Source: Mycobacterium angelicum (GTDB lineage Bacteria; Actinomycetota; Actinomycetes; Mycobacteriales; Mycobacteriaceae). From it: 32,519 nt of DNA. Position numbers and translations under genes: made by a program. The notes below the pieces were generated by a model that worked only from the letters and a program-made list of their open reading frames with translations, made no database searches and was not told the DNA's origin. Of the stretch, positions 14,751 through 21,897 are shown piece after piece. Where the stretch lies: the NCBI RefSeq assembly GCF_002086155.1, contig NZ_MVHE01000059.1:1-32519 (forward strand), read 5' to 3'. Each line of letters begins with the position of its first letter. The stretch's first letter is position 1.

Positions 14751-15185
14751 GTGGCGGAGAAGACGACGCAGACGATCTATATCGAGGCAGATCCAGGCAC
14801 GGTGTTGGAGGTCATCGCCGATATCGATTCCTACCCGGAGTGGATTTCGGAGTACAAGGAAGCCGAAGTGCAGGAAAGAGACGCAGACGGCTATCCCAAG
14901 ACCGTGCGATTCGTGATGGACGCCGGCGTCATCAAGGACACGCTGGTGATGTCCTACGAGTGGCCCAAGGACCGCAAATCGCTGAGCTGGACTCTGGTTT
15001 CCAGCTCGCTGTTGAAGGCGCTCGACGGCTCATATGGCTTGGCGGCCAAGGACTCTGGCACGGAGGTCACCTATCAGCTCGCGGTCGACCTGGCTGTCCC
15101 GATGATCGGGTTGCTCAAGCGCAAAGCTGAGCGCAGGTTGACTGACACCGCACTGAAAGATCTGAAGAAACGAGTCGAGGGCTGA
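14751..15185 (+). CDS. SRPBCC-fold protein (Rv2185c / TB16.3-like)
   Basis: The 144-residue protein starts at GTG 14751, ten bases after a strong GGAGGG ribosome site (14735-14740). The sequence follows the SRPBCC plan: a first strand (TQTIYIEADPGTVLEVIADI), the signature YPEWISEY, a central sheet, and a C-terminal helix ending DTALKDLKKRVEG. Its length and sequence match M. tuberculosis Rv2185c (TB16.3), an abundant small cytosolic protein, so it is probably a lipid or hydrophobic-ligand binder. The frame runs upstream through the previous gene but that part is out of register with its neighbour and non-coding. The next gene, an ArsA-like ATPase, starts 17-20 bases after this stop. Confidence 0.88.
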   Translation: MAEKTTQTIYIEADPGTVLEVIADIDSYPEWISEYKEAEVQERDADGYPKTVRFVMDAGVIKDTLVMSYEWPKDRKSLSWTLVSSSLLKALDGSYGLAAKDSGTEVTYQLAVDLAVPMIGLLKRKAERRLTDTALKDLKKRVEG

Positions 15186-15205
15186 GTGACTCCACTGACT
15201 CGTTG

Positions 15206-16456
15206 GTGCCCACCCAGGCCCGGATCAGTCTGTTTGTTGGCAAAGGTGGGGTAGGAAAGTCCACCCTGGCGTGTGCCACCGCGGTTTGTGACGCCGGCGC
15301 TGGTCAGCGCGTGCTGATTGTTTCCACCGACCAAGCTCACTCCTTGGGTGATGTGTTGGGCGTTCCCGTCCCCGCCACCGGGCGGGGTGAACCCGTGCGG
15401 GTCCTGGCCGACCTGGAAACCGAGACCGGCGGTGGCTTCCTGGATGCGCTGGCCCTCGATACGTTGGCGCTACTGGAGGATCGCTGGCGAGACGTGGTCG
15501 ATGCGCTGGACCGGCGTTTCCCCGACTCGGAGTTGGGCAGCATTGCGCCCGAAGAGCTTTCGGCCCTGCCCGGGGTCCAGGAAGTGCTCGGGCTGCACGC
15601 GGTCGGCGAGCTGGCCGCCGCCGGCCGATGGGATCGCATCGTGGTCGACTGCGCCTCGACGGCGGATGCGCTGCGCATGTTGACCCTGCCCGCAACGTTC
15701 GGGCTGTATGTGGAGCGCGCGTGGCCGCGGCATCGCCGGCTCAGTATCGGCGCCGACGACAGCCGGTCAGCCGCGGTGGTGGAACTGCTGGAACGCACCA
15801 GCGCCAGCGTCGATCGGCTCAGCACCATGCTGGCCGACGGCGCCCTGGTCAGTGCGCATCTGGTGCTGACCCCCGAGCGGGTGGTCGCCGCGGAAGCGGC
15901 CAGGACGCTGGGGTCGCTGGCCTTGATGGGTGTCCACGTCGAGGAGTTGCTCGTCAATCAGGTTCTCGTCCGCGACGAAACATACGAGTACCGCAGCTTG
16001 CCCGACCACCCCGCGTTCTACTGGTATGCCGAGCGCATCTCCGAGCAACGTGCGGTCCTCGAAGAACTCGACGCCACGATCGGAGACGTGGCACTGGTCC
16101 TGATTCCGCACTCGTCCGGTGAGCCGATCGGCGCCAAGGCGCTGAGCGGACTCCTCGACAGCGCCCGTCGGCGTCGTGGCGCCGAGCCGCCCGGTCCGTT
16201 GCGTCCCATCGTCGACCTGGAATCCGGCTCCGGCCTGGAATCGGTGTACCGACTGCGGCTTGCTTTGCCCCGGCTTGATCCGGGATCGTTGACGCTTGGC
16301 CGGTCCGACGATGACTTGATCATCAGCGCCGGCGGGGTACGACGCCGGGTTCGGTTGGCATCGGTGCTGCGGCGGTGTACGGTGCAGGACGCGCGTCTGC
16401 GGGGGACTGAGCTGACCGTTCGTTTTCGACCAAATCCGGAGGTGTGGCCACAGTGA
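15206..16456 (+). CDS. ArsA/Get3-like anion-transporting ATPase family protein (Rv2184c-like)
   Basis: The protein has 416 residues. The deviant Walker A (GKGGVGKST, residues 12-20) is the signature of the SIMIBI-class ArsA/MinD/Get3 ATPases, which work as dimers. A switch I-like DQAHSLGDVLG lies near residue 43 and a second, DCAST (Walker B/switch II), near 150. There is one ATPase domain followed by a C-terminal region of about 130 residues. No arsenical ligand cysteines typical of ArsA are seen, so arsenite export is unlikely; no arsB or arsC is near. GTG 15206 and TTG 15203 are both possible starts. The last four bases overlap the next start (GTGA). Function is inferred as ATP-driven handling of a membrane-bound or lipid client. 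Confidence 0.85.
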   Translation: MPTQARISLFVGKGGVGKSTLACATAVCDAGAGQRVLIVSTDQAHSLGDVLGVPVPATGRGEPVRVLADLETETGGGFLDALALDTLALLEDRWRDVVDALDRRFPDSELGSIAPEELSALPGVQEVLGLHAVGELAAAGRWDRIVVDCASTADALRMLTLPATFGLYVERAWPRHRRLSIGADDSRSAAVVELLERTSASVDRLSTMLADGALVSAHLVLTPERVVAAEAARTLGSLALMGVHVEELLVNQVLVRDETYEYRSLPDHPAFYWYAERISEQRAVLEELDATIGDVALVLIPHSSGEPIGAKALSGLLDSARRRRGAEPPGPLRPIVDLESGSGLESVYRLRLALPRLDPGSLTLGRSDDDLIISAGGVRRRVRLASVLRRCTVQDARLRGTELTVRFRPNPEVWPQ

Positions 16457-16857
16457 GTCATGCCGACATAGGTCCGGAGCTGCGGAAACTGGCGCAGGCG
16501 ATCCTCGACGGAATTGACCCCGCGGTCCGCGTGGCGATGGCGAAGGCTTCTGGGGCATCCGGCTCGATCGGCGGTAAGGGTATGGGGAAGTGCCAGCAGG
16601 TGTGGTGTCCGGTGTGCGCGCTGGGCGCCTTGGTGACCGGCGAACAGCACCCGCTGGTGACCGTCATCGCCAACCACAGCGTCGCTCTACTCGACGTGAT
16701 CCGCGCCATAGTCGACGACATCGACCGATCGGCGAAACCGCCGCCGGACGACCCGCCCGGCGGCGGCGTGAGCACCGAAACCCTTGGGGAAACAACAAAA
16801 TCTGACGGTGCCGTAAAAAACCGCTACCAGCCGATCCCCGTAGCCGTCCAGGAGTGA
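16453..16857 (+). CDS. Small Cys-motif protein, conserved hypothetical (Rv2183c-like)
   Basis: The 134-residue protein starts at GTG 16453, overlapping the ATPase stop as GTGA; a GTG at 16444 would add three residues. A CxxxxCxxC motif (CQQVWCPVC) in a glycine-lysine-rich context follows residue 45 and may bind a metal. A hydrophobic helix follows (VTVIANHSVALLDVIRAIVDDI), and the last 45 residues are Pro/Gly/Thr-rich and probably disordered. I do not recognise a named family. Tight coupling to the ArsA-like ATPase strongly suggests that the two proteins act together. Confidence 0.82.
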   Translation: MSHADIGPELRKLAQAILDGIDPAVRVAMAKASGASGSIGGKGMGKCQQVWCPVCALGALVTGEQHPLVTVIANHSVALLDVIRAIVDDIDRSAKPPPDDPPGGGVSTETLGETTKSDGAVKNRYQPIPVAVQE

Positions 16858-16897
16858 GCCAACCCGTCGCGAGGTGGTCGGAGTCGTCGCGGATGGG

Positions 16898-16903
16898 TAC
16901 AGT
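16898..16903 (+). promoter_or_regulatory. Putative -10 box upstream of the PlsC-type gene
   Basis: TACAGT fits TANNNT. A start near 16910 would leave a leader of about 32 bases containing the GAGAGGGAG ribosome site (16931-16939). It would give the acyltransferase gene its own transcript besides read-through from the operon. Confidence 0.4.
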
Positions 16904-16941
16904 TGGCGCAGACCACCATTCGGTGCGGGCGAGAGGGAGCC

Positions 16942-17661
16942 ATGTGGTACTACCTATTCAAGTATGTCTTCATGGGTCCACTTTTCACGCTGCTCGGACG
17001 ACCGAAAACTGAAGGCCTGGAAAATATTCCGAAATCCGGGCCAGCCATTCTGGCCAGCAATCACCTTGCGGTGGCGGATAGCTTCTACCTTCCGTTGGTG
17101 GTTCGTCGGCGCATCTGGTTCTTGGCGAAAGCCGAATACTTCACCGGCACCGGCCTGAAGGGCTGGATCAACCGCTGGTTCTACAGTGTCTCAGGCCAGG
17201 TGCCGATCGACCGCACCGACGCCGATTCCGCGCAGGCCGCGCTGGACTCCGCCCAGCGCTTGCTCAACCAGGGCAGGCTGCTGGGCATGTATCCCGAAGG
17301 CACGCGTTCGCCCGATGGTCGCCTCTACAAGGGCAAGACGGGGCTGGCCCGGCTTGCCCTGCACACCGGGGTTCCGGTGATCCCGGTCGCGATGATCGGC
17401 ACCAATGTGGTGAACCCGCCGGGAAAGAAGATGCTGCGGTTCGGCCGGGTCAAGGTGCGGTTCGGCAAGCCGATGGACTTCTCCCGGTTCGAGGGTTTGG
17501 CCGGCAACCATTTCATCGAGCGGGCCGTCATCGACGAAGTGATGTACGAGCTGATGGAGCTGTCGGGTCAGGAGTACGTCGACATCTATGCGGCAACCGT
17601 CAAAGACGGCAGCAACTCGGATACAGACGCCGCGCGCATTCCCGAGACAGCCGCCGGCTGA
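16942..17661 (+). CDS. 1-acyl-sn-glycerol-3-phosphate acyltransferase family protein (Rv2182c-like)
   Basis: The 239-residue protein belongs to the PlsC/LPLAT family, which transfers an acyl chain to a lysophospholipid. The catalytic NHxxxxD motif is NHLAVAD (about residues 39-45) and the glycerophosphate-binding motif is YPEGTRSPDG (about 118-127), with the VIPVAMIGT block beyond. The N-terminus is membrane-associating (WYYLFKYVFMGPLFTLLG). The ATG at 16942 was chosen for its GAGAGGGAG ribosome site; an upstream start at 16903 gives 13 residues without similarity. In M. tuberculosis the counterpart is annotated as AGPAT. The gene ends one base from the end of mptC on the other strand. Confidence 0.92.
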   Translation: MWYYLFKYVFMGPLFTLLGRPKTEGLENIPKSGPAILASNHLAVADSFYLPLVVRRRIWFLAKAEYFTGTGLKGWINRWFYSVSGQVPIDRTDADSAQAALDSAQRLLNQGRLLGMYPEGTRSPDGRLYKGKTGLARLALHTGVPVIPVAMIGTNVVNPPGKKMLRFGRVKVRFGKPMDFSRFEGLAGNHFIERAVIDEVMYELMELSGQEYVDIYAATVKDGSNSDTDAARIPETAAG

Positions 17662-17662
17662 A

Positions 17663-18967
17663 TCAACTCGCGGCCGGTACCGGCGTCGGCGTTGGCTTGG
17701 GGGAGCGCTCCGAGGCCCTTGGGGTGCTCACGGTGAGTTCAGCGACGACGATGACCGCCAGCGCCCACCACACGTAGGACATCCCGACGAGCTGGCGCCA
17801 CCAAGCCGCGGCCACCTCGTGGTGTTTGGGCAGCAGATCGATCGGCGTCCAGCGCATCAGCGCCAGCCCGGTCACGGTGATCACCGCCAGCGCGACGTTT
17901 CCGCGTCGCCAGGCCAGGACACCGGTGACCAGGACCGCCGGCAGCATCCACACCCAATGGTGCGACCACGACACCGGGGAAACGACCAGTCCGAACAGCG
18001 CCACGCAGATCACCGCCAGTGTCGGCTCGCCGGCGCGCAGTACTCGTCGCATCGCCCACACCGTCGCGGCCAGCACCAACAGGCACGCCACCAGCCACAG
18101 CAGCTTGGCGGCATGCTCTCCGAGACCCAGCCGGGCCAGGGCGCCGGCAATGTTCTGGTCGGTATTCAGCGCGGCCTCACCGATACGGTCGGTGTGATGC
18201 AGCGTCTGGGTCCAGTACTGCCAGGAGTCGCCCCAGGCGAGCACGAAACCGAGGAGCGTTGCGACCACGAACGACAGCACCGCCGTCACCGCCGCCCGGT
18301 TGTCCCGACGCAGCAAGAAGTACAGCAGAAACACCGCCGGAGTCAGTTTCAGTGCTATGCCCAGGCCAAGCAGCAGCCCGCGTGGCCACGGCGTGCGCCG
18401 GGGGAAGCAGTCGAGGATCACCAGGGTCATCAGCACGGCATTGATCTGGCCAAAGGCAAAGTTGGAGTTGATCGGCTCCAGCCAGATCGACGCGGGAACG
18501 ACGATGATCACCGACAACCACAAGCGGCGCAACCAGGCCGGACCCGGCAGCACCTTCGACGTGTTCCACACATCGAGGCGGGACAGCACGACCGCGGTCG
18601 ACAGGAGCAGCAGCACCAACGTCAACAGCGTGATCGCGACGCTGGCGGCCGGCATCTGCAGCCACGCGAACGGGCTGAAGACGATGGCTGCCAGCGGGGG
18701 ATAGGTGAACGGCAGGTCCACGATCGGTGTGTGGAACAACACGTCGCCGTTGTGCAGGCCGCCGTGTGCGCCGCTGTACAGCGGATGTCCGTCCAGCCAC
18801 GCCTGGGCGCCCATTTGATAGATGTCGATATCGATGCGGTACGGGGTATGGCCGAAGAGCTGCCAGGCCAGATGACTCAACGCCACCGCCGCTACCAGCC
18901 AGAGCAGGCACCACAACAAGACCCGCCCGAGTCGACCGCCCACCTCGGGCAAGTGCCATTTACTCAT
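17663..18967 (-). CDS. mptC: Polyprenyl-phosphomannose alpha-(1->2)-mannosyltransferase
   Basis: The 434-residue protein (Rv2181-type) is a GT-C (GT87/DUF2029) enzyme that adds alpha-1,2 mannose branches to the mannan core of LM and LAM on the periplasmic side, using polyprenyl-phosphate mannose. About ten membrane helices are visible. The first extracytoplasmic loop has the acidic motif RIDIDIYQMGA, where GT-C enzymes bind the donor, and a conserved TYPPLAA follows. The ATG at 18967 matches the family start; a longer frame reaches 19171 but that end reads like antisense sequence. A TAGGCT box (18983-18978, minus) lies ten bases before the ATG, so the leader is very short. It is divergent from the Rv2180c-like gene. 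Confidence 0.92.
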   Translation of the reverse strand: MSKWHLPEVGGRLGRVLLWCLLWLVAAVALSHLAWQLFGHTPYRIDIDIYQMGAQAWLDGHPLYSGAHGGLHNGDVLFHTPIVDLPFTYPPLAAIVFSPFAWLQMPAASVAITLLTLVLLLLSTAVVLSRLDVWNTSKVLPGPAWLRRLWLSVIIVVPASIWLEPINSNFAFGQINAVLMTLVILDCFPRRTPWPRGLLLGLGIALKLTPAVFLLYFLLRRDNRAAVTAVLSFVVATLLGFVLAWGDSWQYWTQTLHHTDRIGEAALNTDQNIAGALARLGLGEHAAKLLWLVACLLVLAATVWAMRRVLRAGEPTLAVICVALFGLVVSPVSWSHHWVWMLPAVLVTGVLAWRRGNVALAVITVTGLALMRWTPIDLLPKHHEVAAAWWRQLVGMSYVWWALAVIVVAELTVSTPRASERSPKPTPTPVPAAS

Positions 18968-19046
18968 GTCGCAAGACAGCCTAATCGGTATCGCACCGTC
19001 ACCACGTCCTGCAGCGCGGCTTCCGGCCCGCCGCGACGGGTGAGCG

Positions 19047-19052
19047 TACGTT
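19047..19052 (+). promoter_or_regulatory. -10 box for a leaderless transcript of the Rv2180c-like gene
   Basis: TACGTT ends six bases before the GTG at 19059, placing the transcription start on the first base of the start codon. There is no ribosome site. Confidence 0.6.
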
Positions 19053-19058
19053 TTTGTT

Positions 19059-19925
19059 GTGCTCCACTGGCTGCAGCATGACATCGTTGACCGCGGCCGG
19101 CTGCCGTTGCTGTGCTGCCTGCTCGCCTTCATCCTGACTTTCTTCGTCACCCGCACCTGCGTGCGCTTCATCCGCCATCGTGCTCACCAGGGGCGGCCCG
19201 CGAGGTGGTGGCACCCACGCAATGTCCACATCGGCACGGTGCACATCCACCATGTGACCTTCGGCGTGCTCCTGGTCATGATCTCGGGGCTGACTTTGGT
19301 GACCCTGTCGGTCGACGGGCGAAGGCCCGAATTTGCCATGGCCGCAACGCTTTTCGGAATTGGGGCGGCCCTCGTGCTGGACGAGTACGCCCTGATATTG
19401 CACCTGGCCGACGTGTATTGGGAGGAAGACGGTCGCAGCTCGGTGGATGCGGTCTTTGCCGCGATAGCGGTGGCCGGGCTATTGATGCTGGGCATGCACC
19501 CGCTGATGCTTTTCCTGCCCATCCGGGATGGCGGCAATTGGGTCTGGCTGCAAAGCACGTTGGTCGGCGGGCTGGTGTTTACGCTGCCGCTGGCGGTGGT
19601 GGTGCTGCTGAAGGGCAAAGTGTGGACCGGTTTGCTGGGGATGTTCATCGTCGTACTACTGGTCATCGGGGCGATCCGGTTGTCGCGCCCACATGCGCCG
19701 TGGGCCCGCTGGCGCTACACGCGGCGACCGGCCAAGATGCGACGCGCAGTGCAGCGCGAACGCACCTTGCGCCGCCCGGTGGTACGCGCCAAGCTGTGGC
19801 TGCAGTGTGCGATCGCCGGCACGCCTCGGTTGCCCGATGAGCGCGCTGTCGACGCCCAGCTCGACCTCGACGTGCACCCGGCTCCGCCCCCCGAAGGCAC
19901 CGGCCCCATCCTGATCGCCAGATAG
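19059..19925 (+). CDS. Polytopic membrane protein, conserved hypothetical (Rv2180c-like)
   Basis: The 288-residue protein has about six to seven hydrophobic segments: residues 15-37, 62-82, 90-115, 128-150, 162-186 and 190-210, then a basic cytoplasmic tail of about 80 residues. A histidine-rich stretch (HPRNVHIGTVHIHHVTFG, about 52-69) and acidic residues in DEYALILHLADVYWEED (about 108-124) sit at helix ends and could bind metal. I recognise it as a conserved mycobacterial integral membrane protein but no function. It starts at GTG 19059 with a leaderless-type promoter. It sits between mptC (divergent) and an exoribonuclease gene 31 bases downstream. Confidence 0.82.
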   Translation: MLHWLQHDIVDRGRLPLLCCLLAFILTFFVTRTCVRFIRHRAHQGRPARWWHPRNVHIGTVHIHHVTFGVLLVMISGLTLVTLSVDGRRPEFAMAATLFGIGAALVLDEYALILHLADVYWEEDGRSSVDAVFAAIAVAGLLMLGMHPLMLFLPIRDGGNWVWLQSTLVGGLVFTLPLAVVVLLKGKVWTGLLGMFIVVLLVIGAIRLSRPHAPWARWRYTRRPAKMRRAVQRERTLRRPVVRAKLWLQCAIAGTPRLPDERAVDAQLDLDVHPAPPPEGTGPILIAR

Positions 19926-19944
19926 CGGCCGGCCGGATTGCCCC

Positions 19945-19950
19945 TAAGCT
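19945..19950 (+). promoter_or_regulatory. -10 box for a leaderless transcript of the Rv2179c-like gene
   Basis: TAAGCT ends six bases before the GTG at 19957, so the mRNA is expected to begin with the start codon. No ribosome site precedes it. The box lies in the 31-base gap after the Rv2180c-like gene. Confidence 0.65.
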
Positions 19951-19956
19951 TTCTGG

Positions 19957-20469
19957 GTGCGTTATTTCTACGACACCGAGTTCATCGAGGACGGCAGCAC
20001 TATCGAGCTGATCTCCATCGGTGTGGCGGCCGAGGATGGCCGGGAGTATTACGCGGTGTCGACGGAGTTCGATCCCGAGCGCGCCGGAAGCTGGGTCCGC
20101 GCGCATGTTTTGCCCAAGCTGCCGCCGCCGGCCTCGCAGCTGTGGCGCCCGCGCCGGCAGATTCGCGATGACCTGGAGACGTTCTTCGGCGTCTCGACCG
20201 CCGGCGACACCGATCCGATCGAGCTGTGGGCCTGGGTGGGCGCCTACGATCACGTCGCTTTATGCCAGTTATGGGGTCCGATGCCCCACCTGCCGCGGTC
20301 CATACCGCGCTTTACCCGTGAAGTACGGCAGCTTTGGGAGGACCGCGGGCGTCCACGGCTGCCACCGCGCCCTCGCGATGTGCACGATGCGCTGGTCGAC
20401 GCCCGCGACCAGTTGCGCCGATTCCGGATCATCACGGGCGAAAACGATTCGCAGCAGCGTTCGCCCTGA
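19957..20469 (+). CDS. 3'-5' exoribonuclease of the RNase AS type (Rv2179c-like)
   Basis: The 170-residue protein is a minimal DEDDh exoribonuclease. Asp6 and Glu8 are in the first motif (FYDTEFIEDG), the second motif aspartate is in AYDH (Asp around 98), and the third has HDALVDARD near 143-151 with the catalytic His and Asp. The M. tuberculosis protein Rv2179c has a determined structure and was shown to shorten 3' ends of RNA, with a preference for adenylate tails (RNase AS). It probably acts as a dimer in the cytoplasm on mRNA or small RNA. The GTG at 19957 is backed by a leaderless-type promoter. It is followed 34 bases later by aroG, which has its own promoter. Confidence 0.92.
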   Translation: MRYFYDTEFIEDGSTIELISIGVAAEDGREYYAVSTEFDPERAGSWVRAHVLPKLPPPASQLWRPRRQIRDDLETFFGVSTAGDTDPIELWAWVGAYDHVALCQLWGPMPHLPRSIPRFTREVRQLWEDRGRPRLPPRPRDVHDALVDARDQLRRFRIITGENDSQQRSP

Positions 20470-20491
20470 TCAGCCACTGCGAAACCGCGGT

Positions 20492-20497
20492 TACCAT
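20492..20497 (+). promoter_or_regulatory. -10 box for a leaderless aroG transcript
   Basis: TACCAT ends six bases before the ATG at 20504, so transcription should start at the A of the ATG. There is no room for a leader-peptide attenuator, so feedback control must act on the enzyme. Confidence 0.65.
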
Positions 20498-20503
20498 AGA
20501 CCG

Positions 20504-21892
20504 ATGAACTGGACTGTCGACATCCCGATCGACCAGCTGCCGCCGCTGCCGCCGCTGCCCGCCGACTTGCGGGCGCGGCTGGACGCCTCGCTGGCCAAGC
20601 CGGCCGCCCAGCAGCCCAGCTGGCCCGCCGACCAGGCCGCGGCAATGCGTACGGTGCTCGAAAGCGTGCCACCTGTGACGGTGCCCTCGGAGATCCTGCG
20701 GCTGCAGGAACACCTGGCCCTGGTCGCCAAGGGTGAGGCATTCCTGTTGCAGGGCGGCGACTGCGCGGAAACGTTCACCGACAACACCGAGCCCCACATC
20801 CGAGGCAACATTCGCGCGCTGCTGCAGATGGCCGTGGTGCTGACCTACGGCGCCAGTTTGCCGGTGGTGAAGGTGGCTCGCATCGCGGGCCAGTACGCCA
20901 AGCCACGGTCGGCCGACACCGATGCGCTGGGCCTGAAGTCCTACCGCGGCGACATGATCAATGGCTTCGCCCCGGACGCCGCGGCCCGGGAGCACGACGC
21001 GTCGCGGCTGGTACGCGCCTACGCCAACGCCAGTGCGGCGATGAACCTGGTGCGAGCGCTGACGTCGTCGGGCCTGGCGTCGCTGCACCTCGTCCACGAC
21101 TGGAACCGGGAATTCGTCCGGACGTCGCCGGCCGGCGCGCGGTATGAAGCACTCGCCACCGAGATCGACCGGGGCCTGAGGTTCATGAGCGCCTGCGGGG
21201 TGGCCGACCGCAATCTGCAAACCGCCGAGATCTATGCCAGCCACGAGGCTTTGGTGCTCGACTACGAGCGGGCGATGCTGCGGCTGGCCGAAGACGAGAA
21301 TGGCGAACCGCAACTGTATGACCTGTCGGCGCACACCGTCTGGATCGGCGAGCGGACGCGGCAACTCGATGGCGCGCATGTCGCGTTCGCCGAGGTGATC
21401 GCCAACCCGATCGGGGTCAAGATAGGCCCCACGATGACCCCGGAATTGGCGGTCGAGTACGTCGAGCGGCTCGACCCGCACAACAAGGCGGGCCGGCTCA
21501 CGTTGGTGAGCAGGCTGGGCAACAACAAGGTCCGGGATCTGCTGCCGCCCATCGTCGAGAAGGTCCAGGCCACCGGTCACCAGGTGGTGTGGCAGTGCGA
21601 CCCGATGCACGGCAACACCCACGAGTCGTCCACCGGCTACAAGACTCGCCACTTCGATCGCATCGTCGACGAAGTCCAGGGCTTCTTCGAGGTGCATCGC
21701 GCCCTGGGGACCCACCCAGGCGGCATCCATGTCGAGATCACCGGTGAGAACGTCACCGAATGTCTCGGCGGCGCACAAGACATTTCAGACCACGACTTGT
21801 CCGGCCGCTACGAGACGGCCTGTGATCCGCGGCTCAACACCCAACAGTCGCTGGAGCTGGCGTTCCTCGTCGCCGAAATGCTGCGCGATTGA
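20504..21892 (+). CDS. aroG: 3-deoxy-D-arabino-heptulosonate 7-phosphate synthase, type II
   Basis: AroG (462 residues, identical in length to M. tuberculosis AroG) condenses phosphoenolpyruvate with erythrose 4-phosphate, the first step of the shikimate pathway. It is a plant-like type II enzyme. Cys87 (QGGDCAETF) is a metal ligand, and the other expected ligands are visible in CDPMHGNTHES (His), HVEITGENVTEC (Glu) and ACDPRLNTQQS (Asp). The PEP-binding KPRSADTD/SYRGD region lies at 130-150. The M. tuberculosis enzyme is inhibited by combinations of Phe, Trp and Tyr and activates a small chorismate mutase. The frame extends far upstream, but the ATG at 20504 gives the family start. The stop is only five bases from the pknL stop on the other strand. 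Confidence 0.97.
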   Translation: MNWTVDIPIDQLPPLPPLPADLRARLDASLAKPAAQQPSWPADQAAAMRTVLESVPPVTVPSEILRLQEHLALVAKGEAFLLQGGDCAETFTDNTEPHIRGNIRALLQMAVVLTYGASLPVVKVARIAGQYAKPRSADTDALGLKSYRGDMINGFAPDAAAREHDASRLVRAYANASAAMNLVRALTSSGLASLHLVHDWNREFVRTSPAGARYEALATEIDRGLRFMSACGVADRNLQTAEIYASHEALVLDYERAMLRLAEDENGEPQLYDLSAHTVWIGERTRQLDGAHVAFAEVIANPIGVKIGPTMTPELAVEYVERLDPHNKAGRLTLVSRLGNNKVRDLLPPIVEKVQATGHQVVWQCDPMHGNTHESSTGYKTRHFDRIVDEVQGFFEVHRALGTHPGGIHVEITGENVTECLGGAQDISDHDLSGRYETACDPRLNTQQSLELAFLVAEMLRD

Positions 21893-21897
21893 GTTGT

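Noticed and set aside
15206..16456. Arsenite efflux ATPase
   Set aside because: Although ArsA-like, it has a single ATPase domain, lacks an obvious cysteine ligand triad and has no ars neighbours.
16857..16941. Small coding gene in the spacer before the PlsC-type gene
   Set aside because: Only a -10-like box and ribosome site are seen; the frames that cross it are extensions of the acyltransferase frame or shadows.
17588..19081. A 497-codon open frame on the plus strand, antisense to mptC
   Set aside because: The product is rich in Gln, Arg and His with no hydrophobic pattern or known family. It is the usual GC-driven shadow of a membrane-protein gene.
20432..21778. A 448-codon frame on the minus strand, antisense to aroG
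   Set aside because: Low-complexity His/Gln/Arg composition and full overlap with a certain gene on the other strand.
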